From an uncultured Selenomonadaceae bacterium (lineage in GTDB: Bacteria; Bacillota; Negativicutes; Selenomonadales; Selenomonadaceae): DNA of 13,210 nt. Positions 1-7,279 of this stretch are shown piece by piece. Under the pieces are notes generated by a model that made no database searches, was not told the DNA's origin, and was given only the letters and a program-made list of their open reading frames with translations. Each line of letters opens with the position of its first letter. The stretch's first letter is position 1. The position numbers were made by a program, and so were the translations under genes. Location: the NCBI GenBank assembly GCA_910579115.1, contig CAJTSO010000029.1, positions 1 to 13,210 on the forward strand, given 5' to 3'.

Positions 1-1277
1 ATACCCCCATCGAAAACGGCAGTCAGATAGAAATCACCCCCGGCGCCGACGGCTCCACCCCCCAGCTGACCCTTGACGATGTGTATGAGCAGCCCCCCGG
101 CGACCTGATCTACCTGAACGGAGAGGAGCGGATCATCCCGGCCGCCGTCACCATTAACGGCGATATTGCCGACAGCTCATCCCCGGTCCATGACGGAGAT
201 ACTATTTCAGAAAAAAAGCTCCGCACTGTGGGCGAAGCATTATTGGCCTGCGGCCTTTCCCCCACGGGAACGAAAATCAGCTACACCCTGAACGGCTCCG
301 CCGGGCAGTACAATGTAAGCCCCGTCATTCTTCTGAACGACAGCCCCACCACCCTTTCCACCATGATTTCCGATGGGGACCGGCTGGAATACCTCACTCC
401 CGGCGAACCCCGCCTCAGTGATATACTTCATCTCACCGAACGGGAAACCACCGTCAGAATTTACTTTAACAGCGCCGAGCACAAGATACCCTCCTCTGCC
501 GTAACCCTTGAGGTAAACGGCCGCCCCGCCGGCCCCGGCACCGTCGTCAATGACGGCAGCGACATCGTCTACCGCCGGGACGAACACCGGGTAACGATGG
601 TATCGGAGGCCCTTTTGGCCGTCGGCTACCACCCCCCTGCCGCTGATTCCGGCGTCACGGTGGCCATCAGCGTAAATGGCGCTGCCGCCCAGTTTACTGA
701 CCCCGTCAAAAACGGCGACACCCTCACCGTGGATATCTATCCCCAGGGGGAAGATGCCCCCCGAAAGGCTCCTTTGAAGAATATGACCGGTAAAGCCGTC
801 AGCCTGGCTGATATCAGCACCGAGCTGGACAAAAAGCTGGCCGCTGACCTGGAGAAACAGGCCTCCCCGGAAGCGCCCCCTGCGGAAAAAACCACTCCGC
901 AGGAAGCCATTCCGGAAGAAACCCAAACTGTCAACAGCCGGGAAGGTCTGCTGAGCCTGCTGGTGGAACAGGAAGAAACCTCCCCGGAAACTCCTGGAGA
1001 CAAAGTCATACCTGCCGGCAAAGACTCCCTGACGGGACAGAAGACAACAGCCTCGGGAGCTCCGAAACTGACCGGTACCCTCAGCTCCCCTATTATCGAA
1101 AAGAGCCTGCCCATTAAAGAGCCGGTACCCGCCCCGGAGGAAAAAGCTCCTGCCGAGCCTGACGCCCCGAAAGAAGAGACTCCCCCGGCGGCTTCCCCTG
1201 CTCCCTCCACCCGCGGCAGCGGACTTATCTCCGGCATAATCAGAAAAACCCCGAAATTTTTATCCCGATGCCGGTAA
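1..1277 (+). CDS. FtsA-like protein, C-terminal part (5' end outside window)
   Basis: The frame is open from the left edge (first whole codon at 3), so this is the last ~424 residues of a longer protein; the GTG at 81 is only an internal valine. What is visible is a series of beta-rich units in which an 'NG' turn is followed 10-20 residues later by 'DGD' or 'NDGS/NGD' (for example VHDGDTI, ISDGDRLEY, KNGDTLTVDIY). Next come a short conserved-looking stretch (NMTGKAVSLADISTEL), a ~110-residue Pro/Glu/Ala-rich linker, and a short basic-hydrophobic tail (GLISGIIRKTPKFLSRCR). From memory, long FtsA-like proteins of Clostridia and Negativicutes carry such NG...DGD units after the ATPase domain, and FtsA ends in an amphipathic membrane-binding helix. 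The assignment is therefore an inference, since the ATPase domain is off-window. It is probably cotranscribed with the Lrp gene 23 nt downstream. An unrelated surface or cytoplasmic repeat protein is the alternative. Confidence 0.45.
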   Translation, partial: TPIENGSQIEITPGADGSTPQLTLDDVYEQPPGDLIYLNGEERIIPAAVTINGDIADSSSPVHDGDTISEKKLRTVGEALLACGLSPTGTKISYTLNGSAGQYNVSPVILLNDSPTTLSTMISDGDRLEYLTPGEPRLSDILHLTERETTVRIYFNSAEHKIPSSAVTLEVNGRPAGPGTVVNDGSDIVYRRDEHRVTMVSEALLAVGYHPPAADSGVTVAISVNGAAAQFTDPVKNGDTLTVDIYPQGEDAPRKAPLKNMTGKAVSLADISTELDKKLAADLEKQASPEAPPAEKTTPQEAIPEETQTVNSREGLLSLLVEQEETSPETPGDKVIPAGKDSLTGQKTTASGAPKLTGTLSSPIIEKSLPIKEPVPAPEEKAPAEPDAPKEETPPAASPAPSTRGSGLISGIIRKTPKFLSRCR

Positions 1278-1300
1278 ACAATCAGACAGGAGACCTGCTA

Positions 1301-1747
1301 ATGGATGATACAGATAAAAAGATACTGAAAAAGCTTCAACAAAATGCCCGGGTCACCCTTTCCGAGCTGGCCGGTGACGTCTCCCTTTCGGTTCCGGCGG
1401 TCAGCGAACGTCTGAAAAAGCTGGAACAGTCAAATGTCATCCGCCAGTATACGGCCATCCTCAATCCCCAGGAGCTGGGCAAGGAACTGGTGGCCCAAAT
1501 ATTTCTCCGCTTCGACACTCCAAAGAACGGCGACCGGTTCGCCGAGCTGGTAAAAAATGAAGGAGAGGTAACTGCCTGCTACTACATTACCGGCGACTTC
1601 GACTACCTCATCAAGGTGGTGACGGAAAATACCACCACCCTTGCCCGCTTGCTGGCCCGAATAAAAAATTACCCCGGCGTTGTAAAAACCCAGACAATCA
1701 TCGTCCTGTCCACCATATCGGAGAAGCCCAGCATTCTTCCGGAGTAA
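1301..1747 (+). CDS. Lrp/AsnC family transcriptional regulator
   Basis: This 148-residue protein is typical in length for a single Lrp/AsnC regulator. Residues 1-45 form the N-terminal helix-turn-helix domain (starts MDDTDKKILKKLQQNAR, recognition helix around VPAVSERLKKLEQ). Residues ~65-140 are the ligand-binding RAM domain, with the characteristic GDFDYLIKV segment after a beta strand and a VVKTQTIIVLS strand near the end. These proteins form dimers to octamers and sense amino acids. The frame opens earlier, at an ATG at 1268 overlapping the upstream stop codon. The start is placed at 1301 because AGGAG (1288-1292) sits 8 nt before it and the family begins with this MDD...IL motif. The FtsA-like gene ends 23 nt upstream, so the two are likely one transcript, ended by the hairpin at 1758-1806. 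Its ligand and targets cannot be read from the sequence. Confidence 0.93.
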   Translation: MDDTDKKILKKLQQNARVTLSELAGDVSLSVPAVSERLKKLEQSNVIRQYTAILNPQELGKELVAQIFLRFDTPKNGDRFAELVKNEGEVTACYYITGDFDYLIKVVTENTTTLARLLARIKNYPGVVKTQTIIVLSTISEKPSILPE

Positions 1748-1757
1748 AAATTTCGAC

Positions 1758-1806
1758 AAAAAAACGGCTGAAGCCCTCCGCATACAAGCAGGCTCCAGCC
1801 ATTTTT
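1758..1806. terminator. Bidirectional rho-independent terminator
   Basis: An A7 run (1758-1764) precedes a 10-bp stem, GGCTGAAGCC (1766-1775) with GGCTCCAGCC (1791-1800), which has one A-C mismatch. A short T5 run follows (1802-1806). It lies between the convergent Lrp gene and the minus-strand gene that ends at 1817, and works in principle for both directions; the U-run is longer on the minus strand. Confidence 0.75.
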
Positions 1807-1816
1807 ATTACCGAAA

Positions 1817-2239
1817 TCAGATATGGAAATAATCGAACATCTTATGAGTCAAAGCGTGATCGTCCAGCTTATCCCCGTCCCGCAGGAGCGTGGTAAGCGA
1901 ATTGACATAGAAAAATGAATTGATGGGGACGAAGCGGTTTATTTTGCGGAAATTGCCCAAATAAAGCAGCCGGTGGAACAACACATCAAAATCGTCCCTG
2001 GTGGCTCCATACTTTCGCACGATGGGCCCCAGCTTCCGGTCATGGGAAGCAAAATCGTACATCTCATCGATCAGCTCCGTCACATCCGTGTCCTCCGGCA
2101 TCCGCTTGTCCTGCCGGTCCTTCGGCACATACTTCTCAATCAGGCGGCGGACAACATTATTTTTCTTTATCTGGAGATACTCCTCCCAAAGAAACAAAAT
2201 CACAAGCCCGGAGAAAACCCCCATCAAAACCCATCTCAT
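1817..2239 (-). CDS. Hypothetical membrane-anchored protein
   Basis: No family is recognised. The 140-residue product begins with a single hydrophobic segment (residues ~3-18, RWVLMGVFSGLVILFLW), then turns charged (EEYLQIKKNN...EKYVPKDRQDK). The remaining ~95 residues look soluble and mostly helical, with many acidic and aromatic residues (DVTELIDEMYDFASHDRK, DDFDVLFHRLLYLGNF). The simplest reading is a protein held in the cytoplasmic membrane by one N-terminal helix with a soluble domain; the charge pattern (basic after the helix) suggests the domain is cytoplasmic. Two starts are possible: TTG at 2242 and ATG at 2239, both served by AAAAGGAG (2250-2257); ATG is preferred on codon choice. 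It is transcribed alone from the promoter at 2281-2309 and ends at the bidirectional terminator. Confidence 0.75.
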   Translation of the reverse strand: MRWVLMGVFSGLVILFLWEEYLQIKKNNVVRRLIEKYVPKDRQDKRMPEDTDVTELIDEMYDFASHDRKLGPIVRKYGATRDDFDVLFHRLLYLGNFRKINRFVPINSFFYVNSLTTLLRDGDKLDDHALTHKMFDYFHI

Positions 2240-2280
2240 CAACCAGCGACTCCTTTTGAAACAGTACGAAAATATCAGCC

Positions 2281-2309
2281 ATTATAGCATAAGCTGCAAT
2301 CCTTCGCAA
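2281..2309 (-). promoter_or_regulatory. Sigma-A promoter of the hypothetical membrane protein gene
   Basis: Read on the minus strand, TTGCGA (2304-2309), a 17-nt spacer and a consensus TATAAT (2281-2286) are present, with the TGn of an extended -10 directly before it. The predicted transcript start is near 2274, leaving a leader of about 35 nt. Confidence 0.7.
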
Positions 2310-2341
2310 CTCTGATGACTCCCATCCAGAGGGCCACAACC

Positions 2342-2640
2342 CAAAGCCTCCCCTGTAGGTTGGCATGAGCACTTAAATCGCTGAAAGCGATTTTTAGTGC
2401 GAGCCATGCAAACTAATTAGCAATTGCCGAATGAAACGACGGCAGAGCTTAGTAGTTTGTAGGAGGTGGCGGCGAAGTGCGACTCCCTAAGCTCTGCCAT
2501 CGTCTTACGACTCGGCAATCGCTAAGGTCGTCTGCATGACACTCACTAAATGTGTCCATCATTTCATTCGGACGCATTAAGTGAGTTAGTCAAGCCGGAG
2601 GGGTAAAGATTAGCCGAGAGGTTCGTCAGTCACTCCCCGA
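2342..2640. repeat. Expanded compound palindromic repeat (REP-like, copy 1)
   Basis: The ends and middle match copy 2 of the window (7280-7445, opposite orientation). GCCTCCCCTGTAG (2346-2358), GAGGTGGCGGCGAAG (2462-2476) and CCGGAGGGGTAAAGATTAG (2595-2613) correspond in order to consecutive parts of copy 2, followed by a CAGTCAC...CCCC segment. In this copy they are pushed apart by two extra blocks, ~2359-2461 and ~2477-2594. The blocks pair with each other: GGCAGAGCTTA (2441-2451) with TAAGCTCTGCC (2488-2498) perfectly, extendable to 15 bp with one mismatch, and ATTGCCGA (2423-2430) with TCGGCAAT (2512-2519). Each block also has its own hairpin: 2363-2409, and a 17-bp stem 2541-2557/2570-2586. 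The stretch has no credible coding potential. Confidence 0.7.
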
Positions 2641-2673
2641 CCAGCGGCCCTGACAGATTTTCTTCTCCGCAGA

Positions 2674-2705
2674 CTAAAAAAGCAGGGAAAACCCTGCTTT
2701 TTTAG
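2674..2705. terminator. Rho-independent terminator of the RND operon
   Basis: A perfect 14-bp stem, CTAAAAAAGCAGGG (2674-2687) with CCCTGCTTTTTTAG (2692-2705), closes an AAAA loop. It has A6/T6 arms, so it is symmetric and can act in both directions. It begins 36 nt after the pump stop codon. Confidence 0.9.
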
Positions 2706-2741
2706 CGAAGCTGCAATTATTCACCTGCGACGTAGAGAACA

Positions 2742-5700
2742 TTACGCGTTGGCATTTTTTGCAGATTCCTTCTTATTGAGCTTTCCGGCGAGATAATCCA
2801 CCACCACGTACATTACCGGGATAAGGAAAATGCCCACGAAGGTGGAAAAGGTCATGCCGCCCACCACGGCGTTACCCATGGAAACCCGGGAACCGGCGCC
2901 GGCTCCGGTGGCGATGGCCAGCGGGAAACAGCCGACGATAAAGGCAAAGGAGGTCATGAGGATGGGGCGGAGGCGGAGGCGGGCCGCATCCTTTGCCGCC
3001 GTAACCGCGTCTTCTCCCTTGTCCCGGTTCATCCTGGCGTACTCCACGATGAGAATGGCATTCTTGGTGGAAAGACCGATGAGCATGATGAGAGCCACAT
3101 TCATGTAAACGTCATTGCTCTGGCCCCGCAGCAGCTGGGAACCGTAGCAGCCCAGCACCGCCGGAGGCAGGGTAAGCAGGACGGCGAAGGGAATCGACCA
3201 GCTCTCATAGAGGGCCGAGAGACAGAGGAAAACGAAAATTACTGATATAATATTGATGTAGAAAGCCTGATCTCCCGCTTCCCGTTCGTCACGGCTCTGA
3301 TCTACCCACTCGTAGGTGTAGGTGGTCGGCAGGATCTCCCTGGCGATCCGTTCAAGGGCTTCCATGGCCTCACCGGTGGAGTAGCCGTCCTGGGGAGATC
3401 CCGCGATCTTGAAGGCAGAGGCTCCCTGGAAGCGGGACACTGTGGGCACCGTCATATCCGGCTGGGGATCCACCAGAGCGTCCAGGGGGATCATTTCCCC
3501 GGCGCTACTCTTGACGTAGAAGTTATTCAATTTCCGCACATCGTTGCGGAAATTGGCATCAGCCTGCATGACGACCTTCCAGGTGCGTCCGAAGTTATTG
3601 AAGTCGTTTACCTCCATGCCCCCAAGGAAGGTCTGCAGGGTGGAAAACACGTCGGCTACCGGTACGCCCAGAGCCTCGCATTTATCCCGGTTCACCTCAA
3701 ACTTCAAAGCGGGAGTATCCGTGTTGAAGGTAGTATAGGCCACGGCGATGGAGGGCTCCTGATTGGCCCGCTTGACGAACTCCTTGGCGTACTTGTCCAT
3801 TACCTGAACGCTGTCGCCGCCGAGATTCATTACATAGAGGGAAAGGCTTCCCGTTTCCGACAGACCGGGCAGGGCCGGCTGGTTAAAGGCCATGATATTC
3901 AGCTCCGGCATGGCAGCGCCGATGGCAAAAAGCTGCGCGATTACCTCATTGGAGGACACGCTCCGTTCGGAAAAATCCTTTAAGGCTATAGGCATCAGAC
4001 CAGCCGAGGCCTTCTGTGAGCCGGAGAGCAGATCATACCCGGCTATGCCCATGACGTGCTTTACACCCTCGATCTTGCCAATGCGGTCCTCAAGCTCCTG
4101 CATCTGCTGAATGCCCCGGTTGCTGGCGGCCCCCTCCGGAAGATTGTAGGCAGCCATGACCATACCCTGGTCCTCCTCCGGCACATAGGAGGTAGGCGTG
4201 ATCTTGGCCACCACGCCGCAAAGGATAACGATGACCACCAGACCGATGACCATCAGCTTTGCATGGGTGATACATATACCCACCGCGTTAGTGTACCGCT
4301 CCAGGGTTCGGTTGAACCAGCGGTTAAAGCCGCCGATTATCTTGTCCACGAAAGACGCGCCTTTCGCCTGGGCAGCTGACTTTTCCTCCGTCAGGATCAG
4401 GGCGCAGAGAGCCGGGGTCAGGGACAGAGCCACGAGGGCCGATAGAGCCATGGACACGGAAATCGTCAAAGCAAACTGCTTGTACAGCTCGCCGGTAGTA
4501 CCGCCCATAAAAGCGGTTGGGATAAATACCGAGGCCAGCACTGCCGCAATGGCCACAACCGGGCCGGAAACCTCCTCCATGGCCCGATAGGTGGCTTCCC
4601 TCGGCTTCAGCCCGTTATCCTGAATATGGTGCTCTACCGCCTCAACCACCACGATGGCATCGTCCACCACGAGGCCGATGGCCAGAATCATGGCAAAAAG
4701 GCTGATGGTGTTGATGGTAAAGCCCATGAGGACAAAGGCGCCGAAAGTACCCACCAGGGATACCGGCACCGCCAGCATGGGGATAAGAGTGGCCCGCCAG
4801 CTGCCCAGGAATATATACACCACTATGAGAACCAGAACCAGTGCCTCAAAGAAGGTATGAGCAACCTTCTCCAGGGATTCCTTAACGAAGTCGCTGTTAT
4901 CCTGGAATATACTCAGCGCCATGTCGTCCGGCAGACGGGTACGGGCGTCCTCTATGGCGACCCTGATATTATTCGATGTCTCGATGGCATTGGCGTCGGA
5001 AGTGATGGATACCGCGAAAGCTACCGACTCGCCTCCATCGATTTCGGAGTAGGGAAAATCCATGCGGGAGCCTTCTTTTACATTAGCTACATCCTTTACC
5101 CGCAGGGTCTCCCCATCCCGGGAGCGGATGATAATTTCCTTAAACTGCTCGGGGGTCTTCAGACGGCCTTCGGCGGAAGCTGAATAGGTCATCTCCTGCT
5201 CCTGAGCGGTAGGGCGGGTACCGATGGAACCTACCGGCGCCTGAATATTCTGATTCCGGATAGCCGCCGCCACTTCCGAAGCCGTCAGTCCCAGCTGGGC
5301 CATCTTATCCGGCAGCAGCTCGATGCGCATGGCGTACTCCGGGCCGTATTCGCTAACCTCGGAAACGCCCTTGACCCGCTTCATGGAGTCAAGGAAATTT
5401 GACATGGCATAGGTGCGCAGAAACATTGCGTCATAGGTTTTATTTGGGGAACTGAGGCTGAAGAACATCAGTGTCTGGGGAGATTCCTTGGCGGTTGTAA
5501 TACCGTAAGCCGTAACCTCCGCCGGCAGAGACGTGGTTGCCTGAGACACGCGGTTTTGAACCTCTACGGCGGCAATATCCGCGTCCTTCTCCAGGTTAAA
5601 GGTAACATCCAAAGTATATGATCCGGTATTGGTGGAGGTAGAGCGCATATCCCGCATATTCTCCACGCCGTTTACCTTCTGCTCGATGGCCTGAGCTACC

Positions 5701-5879
5701 GCCTCCTCAACCGTCAGGGCGCTTGCGCCCGTATAGTTGGTGCTGACGGATACCCGCGGCTTCGTAATGTTCGGGTACTGGGCGATAGGCAGGCTGAATC
5801 CGGCAATAGCGCCCACCAGAGTGATGAGGATCGACAGCGCTATGGCGAATACCGGCCGGTCAATGAAAAATTTTGCCAC
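2742..5879 (-). CDS. RND multidrug efflux pump, inner-membrane transporter (AcrB/HAE1 type)
   Basis: This is the trimeric inner-membrane engine of a tripartite efflux system, exporting amphipathic compounds in exchange for protons. At 1045 residues it has the usual length for the HAE1 branch. It opens with the family signature MAKFFIDRPVFAIALSILI (TM1). A large periplasmic porter region follows (~residues 35-335), then TM2-6. Proton-relay residues D406 and D407 lie in TM4 (GLVVDDAIVVVEA) and K939 in TM10 (GLSTKNAILIVEY), so the proton path looks intact. A second periplasmic loop and TM8-12 complete the fold. The start is GTG at 5879, with AGGAGG (5890-5895) 10 nt ahead and overlapping the end of the adaptor gene region; only 17 nt separate the genes. 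No outer-membrane TolC/OprM-like gene follows: transcription ends at 2674-2705. Substrates cannot be predicted. Confidence 0.97.
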   Translation of the reverse strand: MAKFFIDRPVFAIALSILITLVGAIAGFSLPIAQYPNITKPRVSVSTNYTGASALTVEEAVAQAIEQKVNGVENMRDMRSTSTNTGSYTLDVTFNLEKDADIAAVEVQNRVSQATTSLPAEVTAYGITTAKESPQTLMFFSLSSPNKTYDAMFLRTYAMSNFLDSMKRVKGVSEVSEYGPEYAMRIELLPDKMAQLGLTASEVAAAIRNQNIQAPVGSIGTRPTAQEQEMTYSASAEGRLKTPEQFKEIIIRSRDGETLRVKDVANVKEGSRMDFPYSEIDGGESVAFAVSITSDANAIETSNNIRVAIEDARTRLPDDMALSIFQDNSDFVKESLEKVAHTFFEALVLVLIVVYIFLGSWRATLIPMLAVPVSLVGTFGAFVLMGFTINTISLFAMILAIGLVVDDAIVVVEAVEHHIQDNGLKPREATYRAMEEVSGPVVAIAAVLASVFIPTAFMGGTTGELYKQFALTISVSMALSALVALSLTPALCALILTEEKSAAQAKGASFVDKIIGGFNRWFNRTLERYTNAVGICITHAKLMVIGLVVIVILCGVVAKITPTSYVPEEDQGMVMAAYNLPEGAASNRGIQQMQELEDRIGKIEGVKHVMGIAGYDLLSGSQKASAGLMPIALKDFSERSVSSNEVIAQLFAIGAAMPELNIMAFNQPALPGLSETGSLSLYVMNLGGDSVQVMDKYAKEFVKRANQEPSIAVAYTTFNTDTPALKFEVNRDKCEALGVPVADVFSTLQTFLGGMEVNDFNNFGRTWKVVMQADANFRNDVRKLNNFYVKSSAGEMIPLDALVDPQPDMTVPTVSRFQGASAFKIAGSPQDGYSTGEAMEALERIAREILPTTYTYEWVDQSRDEREAGDQAFYINIISVIFVFLCLSALYESWSIPFAVLLTLPPAVLGCYGSQLLRGQSNDVYMNVALIMLIGLSTKNAILIVEYARMNRDKGEDAVTAAKDAARLRLRPILMTSFAFIVGCFPLAIATGAGAGSRVSMGNAVVGGMTFSTFVGIFLIPVMYVVVDYLAGKLNKKESAKNANA

Positions 5880-5896
5880 TTTTTACAAGCCTCCTG

Positions 5897-7060
5897 TCAA
5901 CGGGCGACTGCTTTTTCAAGGTCAGCCTCGGTAATAGGCTCCTGTTTTACAGTTACGCCATTGCCTACATCCTGGATCCCTTCGACGACGATCTTCTCGT
6001 TGCCTTCTATTCCCGACTCCACGATCACCAGGCGGCCTACGTTCCGGCCCAATTGAACTTCCTTGAGCTGTACCTTGTTTTCCCCGTCGATAACGGCGAT
6101 GAATTTCTTGTAGAGAATATCCTTTACCGCCCGCTGGGGCACCAGGATGGCCTGCTTCCTTATCCCGGCGTTTGCCTCCACCCGGGCAAACATTCCCGGC
6201 AGCAGGATCCGGTTTTCATTGGGAAATTCCGCCTTGATGGTAAGGGTGCCGGTGCCGTCGGCAATACCCTTGTCGATTTCAACGACCCTTCCCCCTTCGC
6301 TGTACCGGCTGCCATCGGAAAGGATGAGGTACAGGCCGGTCAAAGCGTTGTCATCCTTCTCGTTCCGGGCCTTCATCAGAGTCAGATATTCATTTTCCGA
6401 AATGGTGAACTTCACCTTCACCGGATTATAGTCGCTGATTCTCAGCAGGACGGTATTCATGGCCGTCACGGAGTTGCCTACAGACAGATCCGAGGTGCTG
6501 ACCCGCCCGGTAAAAGGGGCCCTGACCTCCGTTTCTCCCAAATCTACCTCCGCGTTGCGCAGCGCCGCTTCCGTCGCGGCAGCGTCCGCCTCTGCCTGGG
6601 CGGCCTGGGCAATTGCCAGGTCGTACTGCTGGCGGGATATTGCCGCATCGGCGTACAGCTTTTCATAGCGGGCCAGATCCTGGCTCAGGCGCAGCTGGTC
6701 GGCCTGGGCCCGGGCGTAGTTGGCTTTGGCGTTCAAATATGAGCCCTCATAAAGGCGGTTGTCAATGGTGTAAAGGAGTTGGCCTTCCTCTACCTGCTCG
6801 CCGCCCTTAAAGAATTTGCCGGTGATTTTTCCGCTGACCTGAGCTTGCAGGACAGCTTCCTTCTGCGCTTCGATAAATCCGGTAAACTCATAGACATTGG
6901 GCGTGTCCCGCCGGATAACCTCCATGGATTTTACCGGTACCTCTTTTGGCCCCTGAGCCGCCTGCTGCTTTCCGCAGCCGAACAGGGTCACAGCCGAGGC
7001 AAAGGTAAGTCCAAGGGCAGCCGCTTTCAGCCTGCGCCCCTTTAATGCAAACAAAGACAT
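5897..7060 (-). CDS. RND efflux periplasmic adaptor lipoprotein (AcrA/MexA type)
   Basis: This is the membrane fusion protein that links the RND pump to an outer-membrane channel. The 387-residue product starts with a basic, hydrophobic signal (LKGRRLKAAALGLTFASAVTLFGC) ending in a lipobox (LFGC), so Cys29 is probably lipidated. The residue after it is Gly, so no Asp inner-membrane retention signal is seen. Next come the first lipoyl half (~66-100, AVLQAQVSGKITGKFFKGGEQV), an Ala/Gln-rich helical hairpin (~103-172), the second lipoyl half (~173-208, EVRAPFTGRVSTSDLSVGNSV), and beta-barrel and membrane-proximal domains to the end. This is the standard order. GGGAGG (7071-7076) lies 10 nt before the ATG. 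It is first in the operon, ahead of the pump, and driven by the promoter at 7165-7193. Confidence 0.96.
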   Translation of the reverse strand: MSLFALKGRRLKAAALGLTFASAVTLFGCGKQQAAQGPKEVPVKSMEVIRRDTPNVYEFTGFIEAQKEAVLQAQVSGKITGKFFKGGEQVEEGQLLYTIDNRLYEGSYLNAKANYARAQADQLRLSQDLARYEKLYADAAISRQQYDLAIAQAAQAEADAAATEAALRNAEVDLGETEVRAPFTGRVSTSDLSVGNSVTAMNTVLLRISDYNPVKVKFTISENEYLTLMKARNEKDDNALTGLYLILSDGSRYSEGGRVVEIDKGIADGTGTLTIKAEFPNENRILLPGMFARVEANAGIRKQAILVPQRAVKDILYKKFIAVIDGENKVQLKEVQLGRNVGRLVIVESGIEGNEKIVVEGIQDVGNGVTVKQEPITEADLEKAVAR

Positions 7061-7078
7061 GATCTGTATTCCTCCCTG

Positions 7079-7125
7079 AGATACATGAAAAAACCCGCCG
7101 CCAACCGAGAGGCGCCAGTGTATCT
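7079..7125 (-). promoter_or_regulatory. Structured leader of the RND operon
   Basis: In the ~100-nt untranslated leader, AGATACA and TGTATCT (7119-7125 and 7079-7085) form a perfect 7-bp stem that ends just before the ribosome site. It encloses a short GC hairpin (CGCC/GGCG) followed by six U residues (7088-7093). The inner stem is short, so an attenuator is possible but unproven; a translation-modulating structure is equally likely. Confidence 0.35.
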
Positions 7126-7164
7126 ACACATAAAATCAACGTGTACAAAACGAAGTTACACCAT

Positions 7165-7206
7165 AATATACTATAAAAATTTCTATTAGTAAACAGTTAT
7201 TTACTA
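7165..7206 (-). promoter_or_regulatory. RND operon promoter with overlapping operator palindrome
   Basis: On the minus strand, TTTACT (7188-7193), a 17-nt spacer and TATATT (7165-7170) make a good sigma-A promoter with a start near 7158. The -35 box lies inside a perfect inverted repeat, TAGTAAA-CAGTTA-TTTACTA (7187-7206). That size and position suit a dimeric repressor such as a TetR, MarR or similar protein. No such regulator gene is nearby; the only regulator in the window is the Lrp-type one. A weaker GTGTA/TACAC inverted pair (7141-7162) lies near the start point. Confidence 0.65.
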
Positions 7207-7228
7207 TTTTTTATCTTGTCCGTCAAAG

Positions 7229-7252
7229 AAAAAAAGCCCCCCGCAATGGGGG
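7229..7252 (-). terminator. Rho-independent terminator after the oxidoreductase/small-protein operon
   Basis: Read on the minus strand, CCCCC-ATTGC-GGGGG (7238-7252) is followed by a run of seven T (7229-7235). The plus strand has no T-run, so it acts on minus-strand transcription. It separates the gene ending at 7466 (with its repeat-bearing 3' region) from the RND promoter. Confidence 0.75.
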
Positions 7253-7279
7253 AGACTGTGCTTATCCCCTGCTGAGGAA

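Noticed and set aside
240..1237. Two minus-strand open frames opposite the FtsA-like gene
   Set aside because: Their products are low-complexity (Gly/Arg or Ser/Ala rich), mirroring the codon bias of the plus-strand gene, which has coherent repeats.
1268..1300. 11-codon N-terminal extension of the Lrp-type regulator, overlapping the upstream stop
   Set aside because: No ribosome site was found for ATG 1268, while AGGAG is well spaced before ATG 1301 and the family begins at that residue.
2157..2372. Minus-strand 71-codon frame across the promoter of the hypothetical membrane protein
   Set aside because: It begins inside the palindromic repeat, crosses the promoter and overlaps another gene start; no ribosome site was seen.
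2342..2640. CRISPR array or insertion sequence as an explanation for the repeat-rich gap
   Set aside because: There are no regularly spaced identical repeats with unique spacers, and no transposase frame; the signal is palindromic pairing, not direct repetition.
5873..6742. Plus-strand open frame (289 codons) opposite the RND adaptor gene
   Set aside because: It is the shadow of a well-supported adaptor gene on the minus strand, without a ribosome site or recognisable domains.
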